33,488 bases of DNA from Gammaproteobacteria bacterium. Its GTDB lineage: Bacteria; Pseudomonadota; Gammaproteobacteria; Ga0077536. The DNA is taken from positions 1-33,488 of the forward strand of contig JADLEV010000021.1 of the NCBI GenBank assembly GCA_020845935.1, given 5' to 3'. Of this stretch, positions 8,132 through 16,020 are shown piece after piece. Under the pieces are notes generated by a model. It was given only the letters and a program-made list of their open reading frames with translations, was not told where the DNA came from and did no database searches. The first letter of the stretch is position 1. Every line of letters begins with the position of its first letter. Made by a program: the position numbers and the translations under genes.

Positions 8132-8922
8132 AACAGTATCTCGATCTGTTGCGTGCGGTGCGCGAGCAGGGCGCACGCAAGAGCGATCGGACCGGTGTCG
8201 GCACGCTGAGTCTGTTCGGGTACCAGATGCGGTTCGACCTGACCGATACGTTGCCGCTCGTGACGACCAAGAAGCTGCACCTGAAATCGATCATGCATGA
8301 GCTGCTGTGGTTCCTGCGCGGCGATACCAATGTGCGCTATCTGCGCGAGCAGGGCGTTTCGATCTGGGATGAATGGGCCGATGCCGATGGCAATCTCGGT
8401 CCGGTCTACGGCGCGCAATGGCGCAACTGGCCAACCGCCGACGGCAGGCACATCGATCAGATCAGCGAAGCGATCGCGCGACTGCGCGCCGATCCCGACT
8501 CGCGCCGGCACATCGTCAGCGCCTGGAACGTCGGTGAACTCGAGCAGATGGCGCTGATGCCGTGTCACGCGCTGTTCCAGTTCTACGTGCGCGATGGCGT
8601 GCTGTCCTGTCAGCTCTATCAGCGCAGCGCCGACGTGTTCCTCGGCGTGCCGTTCAACATCGCCTCGTACGCGCTGCTGACCTGCATGGTCGCGCATGTC
8701 ACCGGCTATCGGCCAGGCGAATTCATCCATACCTTCGGCGACGTGCATCTGTATCTGAATCATCTCGACCAGGCCGACGCACAGTTGCGCCGCCAGCCGG
8801 GGCCGCTGCCGCGATTGCGCTTCCGGCGCCAGGTTCCTTCGATCTTCGAGTTCACCTACGACGACTTCGAAGTGCAGGATTACCACCCGCAGCCGGCGAT
8901 CCCGGCGCCGATTGCGATCTGA
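8128..8922 (+). CDS. thyA: Thymidylate synthase
   Basis: Converts dUMP to dTMP using 5,10-methylenetetrahydrofolate, releasing dihydrofolate. The 264-residue length is identical to E. coli ThyA, and the key residues fall at the same numbers: catalytic C146 in [12 protein letters not shown], the phosphate-binding Arg near R21, and [21 protein letters not shown]. Translationally coupled to lgt (four-base overlap). folA begins two bases after its stop, so the enzyme that recycles its dihydrofolate product is co-expressed. Confidence 0.97.
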   Translation: MKQYLDLLRAVREQGARKSDRTGVGTLSLFGYQMRFDLTDTLPLVTTKKLHLKSIMHELLWFLRGDTNVRYLREQGVSIWDEWADADGNLGPVYGAQWRNWPTADGRHIDQISEAIARLRADPDSRRHIVSAWNVGELEQMALMPCHALFQFYVRDGVLSCQLYQRSADVFLGVPFNIASYALLTCMVAHVTGYRPGEFIHTFGDVHLYLNHLDQADAQLRRQPGPLPRLRFRRQVPSIFEFTYDDFEVQDYHPQPAIPAPIAI

Positions 8923-8924
8923 CG

Positions 8925-9419
8925 ATGCCGGTCAGTCTGATCGTCGCGATCGCGCGCAACCGGGTCATCGGCCGCGACGGCGCGCTGCCATGGCACTTGC
9001 CGGATGAACTCAAGTATTTCCGCCGCATCACGCTTGGCAAGCCGGTGGTGATGGGCCGGCGCACCTACGAATCGATCGGCAAGCCACTCGGCGGACGGCA
9101 CAACATCGTGGTGACGCGCAATCCGGAATTTAGGGCCGAGGGGTGTTCCGTCGCAACCTCGCTCGACGACGCCATCGCAATCGCCCGTGGCGCGGCAACC
9201 CCGGAGATCGAAGTGATGATCCTCGGCGGTGCCGACATCTTCGCCGCCGCCTTGCCACTCGCGACCCGGTTGTACCTGACCGAAGTCGACGCCGACATCG
9301 CCGGCGACGTGTTCTTCCCAGACCACGACGCAACCGCATGGCGCGAACTGTCGCGCGACCATCATGCCGCCGACGAGCGGCACGCGCATGCGTTCGACTT
9401 GGTCGTGCTGGAGCGGTGA
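8925..9419 (+). CDS. folA: Dihydrofolate reductase
   Basis: Reduces dihydrofolate to tetrahydrofolate with NADPH, completing the cycle with ThyA. The 164-residue product shows the DHFR signature: LIVAIARNRVIGRDGALPWHLPDE with the catalytic acidic residue D27, then GKPVVMGRRTYESIGKPLGGR and the C-terminal VMILGGADIFAAALP NADPH-binding region. The ATG at 8925 follows the thyA stop by two bases. It is the last gene of the lgt operon. Confidence 0.96.
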   Translation: MPVSLIVAIARNRVIGRDGALPWHLPDELKYFRRITLGKPVVMGRRTYESIGKPLGGRHNIVVTRNPEFRAEGCSVATSLDDAIAIARGAATPEIEVMILGGADIFAAALPLATRLYLTEVDADIAGDVFFPDHDATAWRELSRDHHAADERHAHAFDLVVLER

Positions 9420-9680
9420 TCTGACGAACACGGCGCGGGCACCCATGCCGCGGTTCGTGAGACGGGGTATGCGACAGGGTCAGCGGTGGCGGTTGCTGCG
9501 TTCACTTCAGCGCCACCCGCGTTCGGACAGCCACCAGCAGAATCAGCAGCGTACCCCCTTGCCCACATCGGCATGATGGTGCTTGCGATTGCGCTGGGCC
9601 AAGTCGTTTCTCGCTGGTTCTCTGAACCGATCAACCGGGCGTTCCGGAAGCGGTTCCTTTCGAGTCGATTGATCTGTTGA
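9420..9680 (+). pseudogene. C-terminal relic of an acyltransferase family 3 membrane protein
   Basis: Straight after the folA stop, the frame through 9420-9680 is open but has no sensible start. Its last ~40 residues read like the final membrane helix and tail of an OafA-type acyltransferase: HIGMMVLAIALGQVVSRWFS, then EPINRAFRKRF. This resembles the usual 'xYxxIExPxxRxxRR' ending of acyltransferase_3 proteins, and the frame stops at TGA 9678-9680. Nothing of the preceding ten or so helices is present. The rest of the 416-bp gap up to 9835 (9681-9835) shows no gene. The call is inferred from a short match and is tentative. Confidence 0.4.
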
Positions 9681-9835
9681 AGGCGCGTAACAGCTTCAGC
9701 GGTAATCGGGTGGAACGGGGACGACTTCGCACCTGCCACCGATTGTCCGATATCCCGCTCCGTTGACCACCTGTCGGTTGCAGGGCGTCAACCCGCATCC
9801 GAGGATCGCTGTCGTCGCGTCAAGATGTCCTCGCG

Positions 9836-11272
9836 CTACCTATCGAACGAAACCGAAAACGTCGCGCCTGCGCCGGGGCGGGACGTGACGCTCAGGCCAC
9901 CCTTTTGCAGCAGCATGATTTGCCGCGACACGCTGAGGCCGATACCGGTACCCTTGGGTTTGGTTGTAAAGAAGGGCACGAAGATCTTCTCCATATGTTC
10001 CGGAGCGATCCCTGGGCCGTTGTCCGCGACTTCGATCATCGCGGTCCCCGCTGCGTCGGGCACTACGCGCAGTTCGATACGCGGGTCGTCGCGGCCGTGC
10101 AGCGCTTCGCTCGCGTTGCGGACAAGATTCAGCAATACCTGTTCGATTTGCGCGCGATCGCAGCGCACCGTCGGCGAGTCATCGCACGCCGTGGTCAGTA
10201 CGATGCCGTGCCGGGCGAGATCCGGCGCCACGGTCGATGTGATGTGTTCGACGACCTCGCGCAGGTCCACCCCGGTCAGGATCGGCGCCGGCACCTGCGC
10301 CACGCTCGCGTAGGCATGTACGAATTCGATCAACCGCCGGCTGCGTGTCTCGAGCGCGGCGAGGCTGCGTTCGATGATGTCACGTGACGGCTGGCGATCG
10401 GCTGCCATGCGCAAAGCCGTGCGGTAGTCCGCCGGCTCGCGCTGCGCGTTATCGTCCGCGGTCGATCCGATTTCGTCGCGCAGCACCGCGGTCAACGACA
10501 CGATCGGCGTCAGCGAATTCATGATCTCGTGGGTCATCACCTGCAATAACCGCTGCCACGATTCGACTTCGAGCCGTTCCAGTTCATCGTGGATATCCTG
10601 TAACGAGACCAGCTTGTAGCGTTCACCGAGCAACTCGAAGGCCGTCGCCTGACAGACGAACTGGCGGGGCATTCCGGCGATCGTGGAGCGCACCAGCTGG
10701 CGCTCACCGCCGTGGATCGTGCGAACGGTCTGACCGAGTGTCACATCAATCTGATCGACGCCTGCCAGCGTGTGCAGCAGCGGCGTGCACAGCAGCGTCC
10801 GGGCCCTGGGATTGAACAGCCGGATCCGCTCCCGATCGTCGACACACAACAGCGCGACGCCGGCATGTTCGATGACGACCTCGAGATACTGGAGACTCGC
10901 CGCCTTGGCGGCGTTGAGCCGGCGGAACTCGTCGGTGATGTTGCGCATCGCCAAGGCCAGCTCCGCGTATCCCGGCGCTTGCGCGCTTACCGGCAGCGTT
11001 GTCCCGAAATCGTGGTGGCGGATGTAATTCAGATTGTCGGTGATGGCGCGGTACGAGCGTTCGAGAAAATGAATCAGCTCGATTGTCGCCAGCGCCAGCA
11101 GACCGGCCAGCACCAGGCGCGCGAACAGCAGATCGGGCGTCAGCAGTGCCCACGCGGTGCCGGCGCTGAGCGCCAGCAGAAGCAGCACGCGGCTGATCAC
11201 CGTGCAGCGGAACGAGACCGCCGCGCGCAGACGATCGAACAACGACTCCTCACGTGTGCTAGGCGAGCCCAT
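9836..11272 (-). CDS. NtrY/NtrB-like membrane sensor histidine kinase
   Basis: This 478-residue kinase has two membrane helices (about 27-45 and 49-67) separated by only a few residues, so it has essentially no periplasmic sensor domain. A cytoplasmic linker (about 70-125), a PAS-like domain (about 125-230), an HisKA segment with phospho-acceptor H248 in VMTHEIMNSLTPI and an HATPase_c domain follow. The last contains N-box NLVRNASEAL, DNGPGIA and GTGIGLSVSRQI. The lack of an outer domain suggests sensing within the membrane or of a cytoplasmic cue. The ATG at 11272 overlaps the regulator gene by 14 bases. It should phosphorylate the adjoining NtrC-type regulator, and its position facing the export operon points to control of that operon. 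Confidence 0.92.
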   Translation of the reverse strand: MGSPSTREESLFDRLRAAVSFRCTVISRVLLLLALSAGTAWALLTPDLLFARLVLAGLLALATIELIHFLERSYRAITDNLNYIRHHDFGTTLPVSAQAPGYAELALAMRNITDEFRRLNAAKAASLQYLEVVIEHAGVALLCVDDRERIRLFNPRARTLLCTPLLHTLAGVDQIDVTLGQTVRTIHGGERQLVRSTIAGMPRQFVCQATAFELLGERYKLVSLQDIHDELERLEVESWQRLLQVMTHEIMNSLTPIVSLTAVLRDEIGSTADDNAQREPADYRTALRMAADRQPSRDIIERSLAALETRSRRLIEFVHAYASVAQVPAPILTGVDLREVVEHITSTVAPDLARHGIVLTTACDDSPTVRCDRAQIEQVLLNLVRNASEALHGRDDPRIELRVVPDAAGTAMIEVADNGPGIAPEHMEKIFVPFFTTKPKGTGIGLSVSRQIMLLQKGGLSVTSRPGAGATFSVSFDR

Positions 11273-12638
11273 GTCGCGCCATCTTGCGGTACAACGTCGC
11301 CCGGCCGAGTCCGAGCGCCTTCGCGGCCTGGGTCAGGTTGCCCTGATACTGCGCGATCGCCCGGGCGATCGTCGCCTTCTCGACGGTTTCGAGATTGAGT
11401 TCCTCGCCGCCGGCCACCATCGGCGACGCACTGCCGACGACGAAATCGTCCGGCTGCAATTGTGCACGGTCCGCCATGATCACGGCGCGTTCGATCGCAT
11501 GTTGCAGCTCGCGGACGTTGCCGGGCCAATGCCATTGTTCCAGCTTGCGCAATGCGCGCGGTTCGATCGTCAACCGCGGCTTGTGATACTTGCCGCCATA
11601 GAGCCGGCAAAAGTGCTCAGCCAATACGCGGATGTCCTCGCGGCGATCGCGCAGTGGCGGCAGCCGGATCTCGACGGTGTTGATCCGATACAGCAGGTCC
11701 CGGCGAAAGCGCTGCGACTCGACCAGCGGCGGCAGATCCGCATTGGTCGCGCATCTGATGCGCGGGTCGACCGGCAACTGCTGGTCGGCGCCGATGCGCG
11801 TCACCTGCCGCGACTGCAACACACCGAGCAGCTTGGCTTGCGCATTGAGGCTCAGGTTGCCGATCTCATCCAGGAATAGCGTGCCCTCGGCCGCCAGTTC
11901 GAAGCGGCCGGCGCGATCCTCGCGGGCATCGGTGAACGCGCCCTTGCGGTGCCCGAACATCTCGGCTTCGAACAGCGTCTCTGGAATGGCACCCAGATCC
12001 ACAGCGATGAACGCTCGCTCCGCACGCGGCGAAGCACGGTGGATCGCGCGCGCGACCAGTTCCTTGCCAGTGCCGTTATCGCCGAGCAGCAGGACGTTCG
12101 CGTCGGTCGCCGCGACCTTGGGGATCGCGTCCAGCACCTTGCGCAGCGCCGGTGACGTGCCGAGCAGCGGTTCGCTCGATTCGCCGGTGATGCGGTTCAG
12201 CGATCGTTCTCGCGTCCGCAACGTGCGGACCTCGCGCACCGAGCGGCTGTGGCGCAGGGCCGCGAGCACGGTCGCGATCAGCTTCGAATTGTTCCACGGC
12301 TTGATGACGAAGTCCGCGGCGCCGGCCTTGATCGCGCGGATCGCTAGGTCGACGCCGGCATAGGCCGTCATCAGGATCACGCGCGTGTCCGGGGCGCAGC
12401 GGCCGATGTCGGCCAGCGCGTCGAGGCCGGCCTGCCCAGAGGTGTCTCCCGTCGAGAAGTTCATGTCGAGCAGAACCACGTCGCGCGGCTGCGCCGCCAG
12501 CAGCTCGGGTAGCCGGCGCACGTCGCTCGTGGTCTCGACGCGGGCGATCTGCCGGCGCAGCACCAGCTCTGCCGCAAGCAGCACTTCGGGGTCGTCGTCG
12601 ACGATCAGTACGTTGCCGTCTTCAGCAGTCATCACCAT
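11259..12638 (-). CDS. Sigma-54-dependent NtrC-family response regulator
   Basis: This 459-residue activator has three domains. The receiver (about 9-125) has acidic D14-D16, phospho-acceptor D58 in VVLLDMN and K113. The AAA+ domain (about 150-385) has Walker A GDNGTGKE (186-193), the sigma-54-contacting loop GAFTDA (233-238) and Walker B TLFLDEIG. A Fis-type helix-turn-helix at the C-terminus reads LTQAAKALGLGRATLYRKMA. It lies first in a two-gene unit with the kinase. ATGs at 12638 and 12632 are both possible starts; TGAGA precedes the first. Its leader overlaps the inverted repeats at 12640-12678, so autoregulation is plausible. The likely target is the sigma-54 promoter at 12765, facing the exporter genes. 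Confidence 0.94.
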   Translation of the reverse strand: MVMTAEDGNVLIVDDDPEVLLAAELVLRRQIARVETTSDVRRLPELLAAQPRDVVLLDMNFSTGDTSGQAGLDALADIGRCAPDTRVILMTAYAGVDLAIRAIKAGAADFVIKPWNNSKLIATVLAALRHSRSVREVRTLRTRERSLNRITGESSEPLLGTSPALRKVLDAIPKVAATDANVLLLGDNGTGKELVARAIHRASPRAERAFIAVDLGAIPETLFEAEMFGHRKGAFTDAREDRAGRFELAAEGTLFLDEIGNLSLNAQAKLLGVLQSRQVTRIGADQQLPVDPRIRCATNADLPPLVESQRFRRDLLYRINTVEIRLPPLRDRREDIRVLAEHFCRLYGGKYHKPRLTIEPRALRKLEQWHWPGNVRELQHAIERAVIMADRAQLQPDDFVVGSASPMVAGGEELNLETVEKATIARAIAQYQGNLTQAAKALGLGRATLYRKMARHGLA

Positions 12639-12639
12639 T

Positions 12640-12678
12640 TGTCTCAGATTGGGACAGAGCGTGTCTCATTGCGAGACA
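12640..12678. promoter_or_regulatory. Paired inverted repeats, probable enhancer sites for the NtrC-type regulator
   Basis: Two similar sites lie side by side. TGTCTC-N5-GGGACA is at 12640-12656, with 5 of 6 arm positions symmetric. TGTCTC-N5-GAGACA is at 12662-12678 and is perfectly symmetric. Their centres are 22 bp apart, about two helical turns, as expected for cooperative dimers. They sit about 97 bp upstream of the -24 element and directly beside the regulator's own start codon. This is the classical layout of an upstream activating sequence; the link to this regulator is inference. Confidence 0.7.
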
Positions 12679-12723
12679 GTATCCGCCGTCAAAATGCGCG
12701 CTGCCAAGCGGCATGCGTGAACT

Positions 12724-12746
12724 AATCGCTTGAATCACAAGCGATT
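12724..12746. promoter_or_regulatory. Perfect 9-bp inverted repeat between enhancer and promoter
   Basis: AATCGCTTG (12724-12732) and CAAGCGATT (12738-12746) are exact reverse complements around a five-base centre. The repeat ends 18 bp before the -24 element. It differs in sequence from the TGTCTC sites, so it would be read by another DNA-binding protein. A transcript hairpin is less likely because it lies upstream of the expected start point for the plus-strand operon. Confidence 0.45.
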
Positions 12747-12764
12747 TGGATCGTTCGCTGTCGC

Positions 12765-12779
12765 TGGCACGCATCTTGT
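12765..12779 (+). promoter_or_regulatory. Sigma-54 (-24/-12) promoter of the export operon
   Basis: TGGCAC-N5-TTGT matches the RpoN consensus TGGCAC-N5-TTGC at all positions but the last. Spacing is correct: GG at 12766-12767 and the -12 dinucleotide at 12778-12779. Transcription would start near 12790, about 90 bases before the leader ORF. The divergent neighbour encodes a sigma-54 activator, which strongly supports the call. Confidence 0.75.
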
Positions 12780-12882
12780 TTCATCTCTCTTTGCCGGGAT
12801 CCTGCAATAAGTGTCCCAGCGCGGCGGCCCGCGATCCCCCGGTGCGCGCGAGGCCGACGAGTAATGCGAGAGGAACCGCCGT

Positions 12883-12981
12883 ATGAGTCGAGAACAACAC
12901 GTAGCACACGCCCTGCTTTGGGCGAGCGCCATCGTCGTGTCCGCCGCCAGTGGCGCGCCGGCTGAACGATGGATCGCGTGA
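12883..12981 (+). CDS. 32-residue leader ORF overlapping the adaptor gene
   Basis: The ATG at 12883 has a strong GAGAGGAA ribosome-binding site nine bases upstream, the best in this part of the operon. The frame encodes 32 residues with a hydrophobic, signal-like core (HALLWASAIVVSAASGAPA). It ends at TGA 12979-12981, inside the start of the adaptor gene, which begins at 12969 with little ribosome-binding site of its own. It may be a leader that couples translation to the adaptor. It could also be a small membrane peptide, or the signal-peptide stump of a deleted gene such as an outer-membrane factor. The sequence shows the frame and the ribosome-binding site; translation is inferred. Confidence 0.5.
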   Translation: MSREQHVAHALLWASAIVVSAASGAPAERWIA

Positions 12982-14243
12982 TCGCCCAAAAAAGCGGAAC
13001 CGCGAAGCATGTCGCGCTGACGATCGCGGCCGCAGGCGTGCTGCTGGCCGGGGTCTATCTGTTCAGTACCCCGCGCGAGCGCCGCGTGCTGAGCGTCGAC
13101 CCGACGCGGCTCACATCCGCGACCGTGACGCTCGGCGAGTTTCAGGAATATTACCCGTTCACCGCGACGGTGGAGCCCGAAACCTCGGTTTATCTCGACG
13201 TGCAGGAAGGCGGTCGCGTCGAGGAGATCGCCGCCGAAGGCGGCCGACCCGTGAACAAGGGTGAGTTGATCCTGCGGATCTCGAACGCGGCATTGCAGCG
13301 GACCGCGATCGATACCGAAACCCGGCTGCTGCAAAACCTCGATCTGGTACGCAACACGCAGTTCGACCGCGCGCAGAGCCGGCTGATGCTGACCGACCAG
13401 CTGCTCGATCTCGACTATCGCATCCTGGAACTGGAGAAAAAGCACACGCGCTACCTGGCGCTGAAGAAGGTCGACGGCGTGCTCGCCGAGGAGACGTTCG
13501 AGACGGTGCGCGACGAGCTCGACTACCGGCGCCGCAAACGCACGCTGCTGCAGGAACGGATCCGGCAGGAGGAACTGCTGAATACGCAGCAACTGGCCCA
13601 GGCGGAGCAGTCGATTGCGCGGCTGGAGCGGGCGCTGGAGCTGCTCGGTCGCATCGTCGACAGCCTCGAGGTGCACGCGCCGATCTCCGGCCACCTGTCC
13701 AACATCAACGCGCAGCTCGGCGAAAACATCAGACCGGGCCAGCGCATCGGCCAGATCGATCTGCTCGATGCATTCAAGCTGCGCGTCGCGATCGATCAGT
13801 ACTACATCAACCGCGTTTCGGTCGGCAGCACCGGACGGTGCGTGCTAGACGGCACGACGCACGACGTCGAGATCAGCAAGATCTATCCCGAAGTCGAAGG
13901 CAATCAGTTCACCGCCGACATGCGATTCACCGGTGCACTCCCGGAAGGCATCCGGCGCGGCCAGACGCTGACCGTCGAAATGAGCTTCGGCGCAACGACG
14001 CGCTCGCTGCAGGTACCGAAGGGCGGGTTCTACCAGAGCACTGGCGGCCGCTGGGTGTATCTGATCGCACCGGACGGCGACGCCGCATATCGCGCCAACG
14101 TCCGGCTCGGCCGCCAGAATCCGAAATACGTCGAGGTGCTCGAAGGCTTGCGCGAAGGCGATCGCATCGTCACTTCGAACTATGAACTATACGGCGACGC
14201 CGACGAACTTCGGTTTGCCACGCCGCTCGCCGCGTCACCATGA
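12969..14243 (+). CDS. HlyD/MacA-type periplasmic adaptor subunit
   Basis: This 424-residue membrane-fusion protein has one N-terminal anchor helix (about 14-32). A biotinyl-lipoyl half-motif (EGGRVEEIAAEGGRPVNKGE, 80-99) is followed by a long alpha-helical hairpin (about 106-230, rich in Glu, Arg, Leu and Gln). The second lipoyl half is VHAPISGHLSNI (235-246). A beta-barrel region and a C-terminal membrane-proximal domain complete it. Such adaptors link an inner-membrane pump to an outer-membrane channel. Here the partner is the ABC ATPase and permease downstream; no TolC-like gene is present in the window. The ATG at 12969 overlaps the leader ORF by 13 bases, implying coupled translation. 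Confidence 0.9.
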   Translation: MDRVIAQKSGTAKHVALTIAAAGVLLAGVYLFSTPRERRVLSVDPTRLTSATVTLGEFQEYYPFTATVEPETSVYLDVQEGGRVEEIAAEGGRPVNKGELILRISNAALQRTAIDTETRLLQNLDLVRNTQFDRAQSRLMLTDQLLDLDYRILELEKKHTRYLALKKVDGVLAEETFETVRDELDYRRRKRTLLQERIRQEELLNTQQLAQAEQSIARLERALELLGRIVDSLEVHAPISGHLSNINAQLGENIRPGQRIGQIDLLDAFKLRVAIDQYYINRVSVGSTGRCVLDGTTHDVEISKIYPEVEGNQFTADMRFTGALPEGIRRGQTLTVEMSFGATTRSLQVPKGGFYQSTGGRWVYLIAPDGDAAYRANVRLGRQNPKYVEVLEGLREGDRIVTSNYELYGDADELRFATPLAASP

Positions 14244-14262
14244 ACCTCCGGAAACCTCCGCC

Positions 14263-14967
14263 ATGTCGATGATAGAAACCACGAATCTCATCAAGCTCTA
14301 CCGGACAGAGGCGATCGAGACCAGCGCCCTGAACGGCGTGTCGCTCCGCATCGACGACGGCGAGTTCGTCGCGATCATGGGCCCGTCCGGCTGCGGCAAG
14401 TCGACGTTGCTGCACGTGCTGGGCCTCATCGATGCGCCGACCGAAGGTGACTACCGCTTCCTCGACCATGCCGTCGCCGGCTGGAACGAACGCCGGCGCG
14501 CGCTGCTGCGCAAGGCGAACATCGGCTTCGTGTTCCAGAGTTTCAATCTGCTCGACGAGTTGACGGTCGCCGAGAACATCGAACTCGCGCTGCAATACAA
14601 CGATGTGCCGGCGATCGAGCGCAAACCGCGCGTCGACGAGGTTCTGGAACGCATGAACATCGCGCACCGGCGCAATCATTTTCCGCAGCAGCTGTCCGGT
14701 GGGCAGCAGCAGCGGGTCGCGGTCGCGCGCGCGGTGGTCAACCGACCCCGCCTGATCCTCGCCGACGAGCCGACCGGCAATCTCGACACCGAGCATGGTA
14801 CCGCGGTGATGAAACTGTTGAAGCAGTTGAACGAAGCGGGCACCACCATCGTCATGGTGACGCATTCGGAGGAGAACGCCGCCTGGGGCAGCCGCATCGT
14901 GCGCATGCTCGACGGCAAGGTGCTGTCGCACGATACACCAAAGGGCAGGTTCGCGAGCCTGCAATGA
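14263..14967 (+). CDS. MacB/LolD-type ABC transporter ATPase
   Basis: This 234-residue ATPase drives FtsX/MacB-type permeases, which act by mechanotransmission and not by carrying substrate through the membrane. Motifs are Walker A GPSGCGKST (40-48), Q92 in FQSFNLLDELTVAENIELAL (characteristic of the MacB/LolD/FtsE group), signature LSGGQQQRVAVARA (144-157), Walker B LILADEP (164-170), the D-loop and switch His201. The start is taken at the ATG at 14263, 19 bases after the adaptor stop. The frame opens further upstream to 14182, but that part overlaps the adaptor and is not family-like. Confidence 0.93.
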   Translation: MSMIETTNLIKLYRTEAIETSALNGVSLRIDDGEFVAIMGPSGCGKSTLLHVLGLIDAPTEGDYRFLDHAVAGWNERRRALLRKANIGFVFQSFNLLDELTVAENIELALQYNDVPAIERKPRVDEVLERMNIAHRRNHFPQQLSGGQQQRVAVARAVVNRPRLILADEPTGNLDTEHGTAVMKLLKQLNEAGTTIVMVTHSEENAAWGSRIVRMLDGKVLSHDTPKGRFASLQ

Positions 14968-14993
14968 CGGTTATGACATCGAGGAGACCTGAC

Positions 14994-16004
14994 ATGAAAC
15001 GATTATCAATAGGTGCGGTACTGGTCATGGCGCTCGGCCTCATGCTGCCGTGGCGCGGCGCGAACGGGCAACAGGACGTCATCGGCACCTGGCAGGGCAA
15101 GCTCGCCGCGGCGCCCGGTACCGAGCTGACGATCCAGTTCATCATTACGCGCGCCGCCGATGGCGCGCTCAACATCGTGCTCAATTCTCCCGACATGGGC
15201 GGAGTCAAGAACGCGCCGGCGAGCGACGTGTCATTCGCGAACAATGCGCTGAAGCTGACGGTCGCGAGCCTGTCGGGCAGCTATTCGGGGACGTTGACGA
15301 ACGGTGCGATCACCGGCCAGTGGCTGCAGCAGGGGCAGTCGCTGCCGCTGGTGTTGACGCCGGCACCGACGCTGAAAGACGCGGACGTCGATCGGCTGCT
15401 CGGATCGTGGGTCGGCAAGCTGACTGCCGCACCGGGTGCCGAACTGACTATCGTGTTTCGGTTCCAGCGCGATGCCGCGGGCAAGCTGCAAGCCGTGCTC
15501 GATTCGCCGGATCAAGCCGCCAGGGACATTCCGATCACCGACGTCGTTCTGACGGACGACAAACTATCGTTCAATGTTCCGGCGGTGCGCGGCAAGTACA
15601 CCGCGACGCTGAGCGGCGACACGATGCAGGGTGAGTGGAATCAGTTGCAGCCAATGCCGCTGACGATGCAGCGTGGCGAGTATCAGACGCCGGTCGTCAC
15701 GGTCGCGCTCGACGCCGCCGCGCTGGCGAAGCTCTCGGGACATTGGCGCGGCACGCTCGGCCCGCTGACCGTCGTCGTGCGCTTCCTGAAGAACGCCGAC
15801 GGTCAGTCGCAAGCCTTCCTCGACAGCCCGAACCAGGGCGCGAAGGACATTCCGGTGACAGCAGCCTCGCTCGACGGCGACACGCTGAAGTTCGAGGTTA
15901 AGGCGATCGGCGGCGGCTTCAGCGGCCAACTTACAGGCAACACGCTCAGCGGGACCTGGACACAGCTCGGCCAGAGCAATCCGCTAACGCTGGCCAAGGA
16001 GTGA
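14994..16004 (+). CDS. Secreted protein of three ~95-residue repeats, unknown
   Basis: This 336-residue protein starts at the ATG at 14994, which has a strong GAGGAGA site seven bases upstream; an earlier ATG at 14964 overlaps the ATPase stop. A signal peptide ends near RGANG-QQD (residue 25). The mature part is three clear repeats at about 28-123, 134-226 and 246-334. Each opens with G-x-W-x-G-(K/T)-L, continues with (E)LT(I/V)xFxxxxxxxGxxxxxLDSP (LNSP in the first), and closes with GxxSGxLxGxxxxGxWxQxxxxxPLxL. The predominance of short beta strands suggests a small beta-barrel or sandwich per repeat, possibly lipocalin-like ligand binders. I do not know a characterised function. Its place between the ATPase and the permease suggests it binds or delivers the exported compound in the periplasm. 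Confidence 0.85.
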   Translation: MKRLSIGAVLVMALGLMLPWRGANGQQDVIGTWQGKLAAAPGTELTIQFIITRAADGALNIVLNSPDMGGVKNAPASDVSFANNALKLTVASLSGSYSGTLTNGAITGQWLQQGQSLPLVLTPAPTLKDADVDRLLGSWVGKLTAAPGAELTIVFRFQRDAAGKLQAVLDSPDQAARDIPITDVVLTDDKLSFNVPAVRGKYTATLSGDTMQGEWNQLQPMPLTMQRGEYQTPVVTVALDAAALAKLSGHWRGTLGPLTVVVRFLKNADGQSQAFLDSPNQGAKDIPVTAASLDGDTLKFEVKAIGGGFSGQLTGNTLSGTWTQLGQSNPLTLAKE

Positions 16005-16020
16005 CGGCCGCGCTGCGGCA

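Noticed and set aside
9762-9792. GTTGAC/GTCAAC inverted repeat before the kinase gene's 3' end as a terminator.
   Set aside because: The arms are six bases with a 19-base loop and no T-run, weak enough to be chance.
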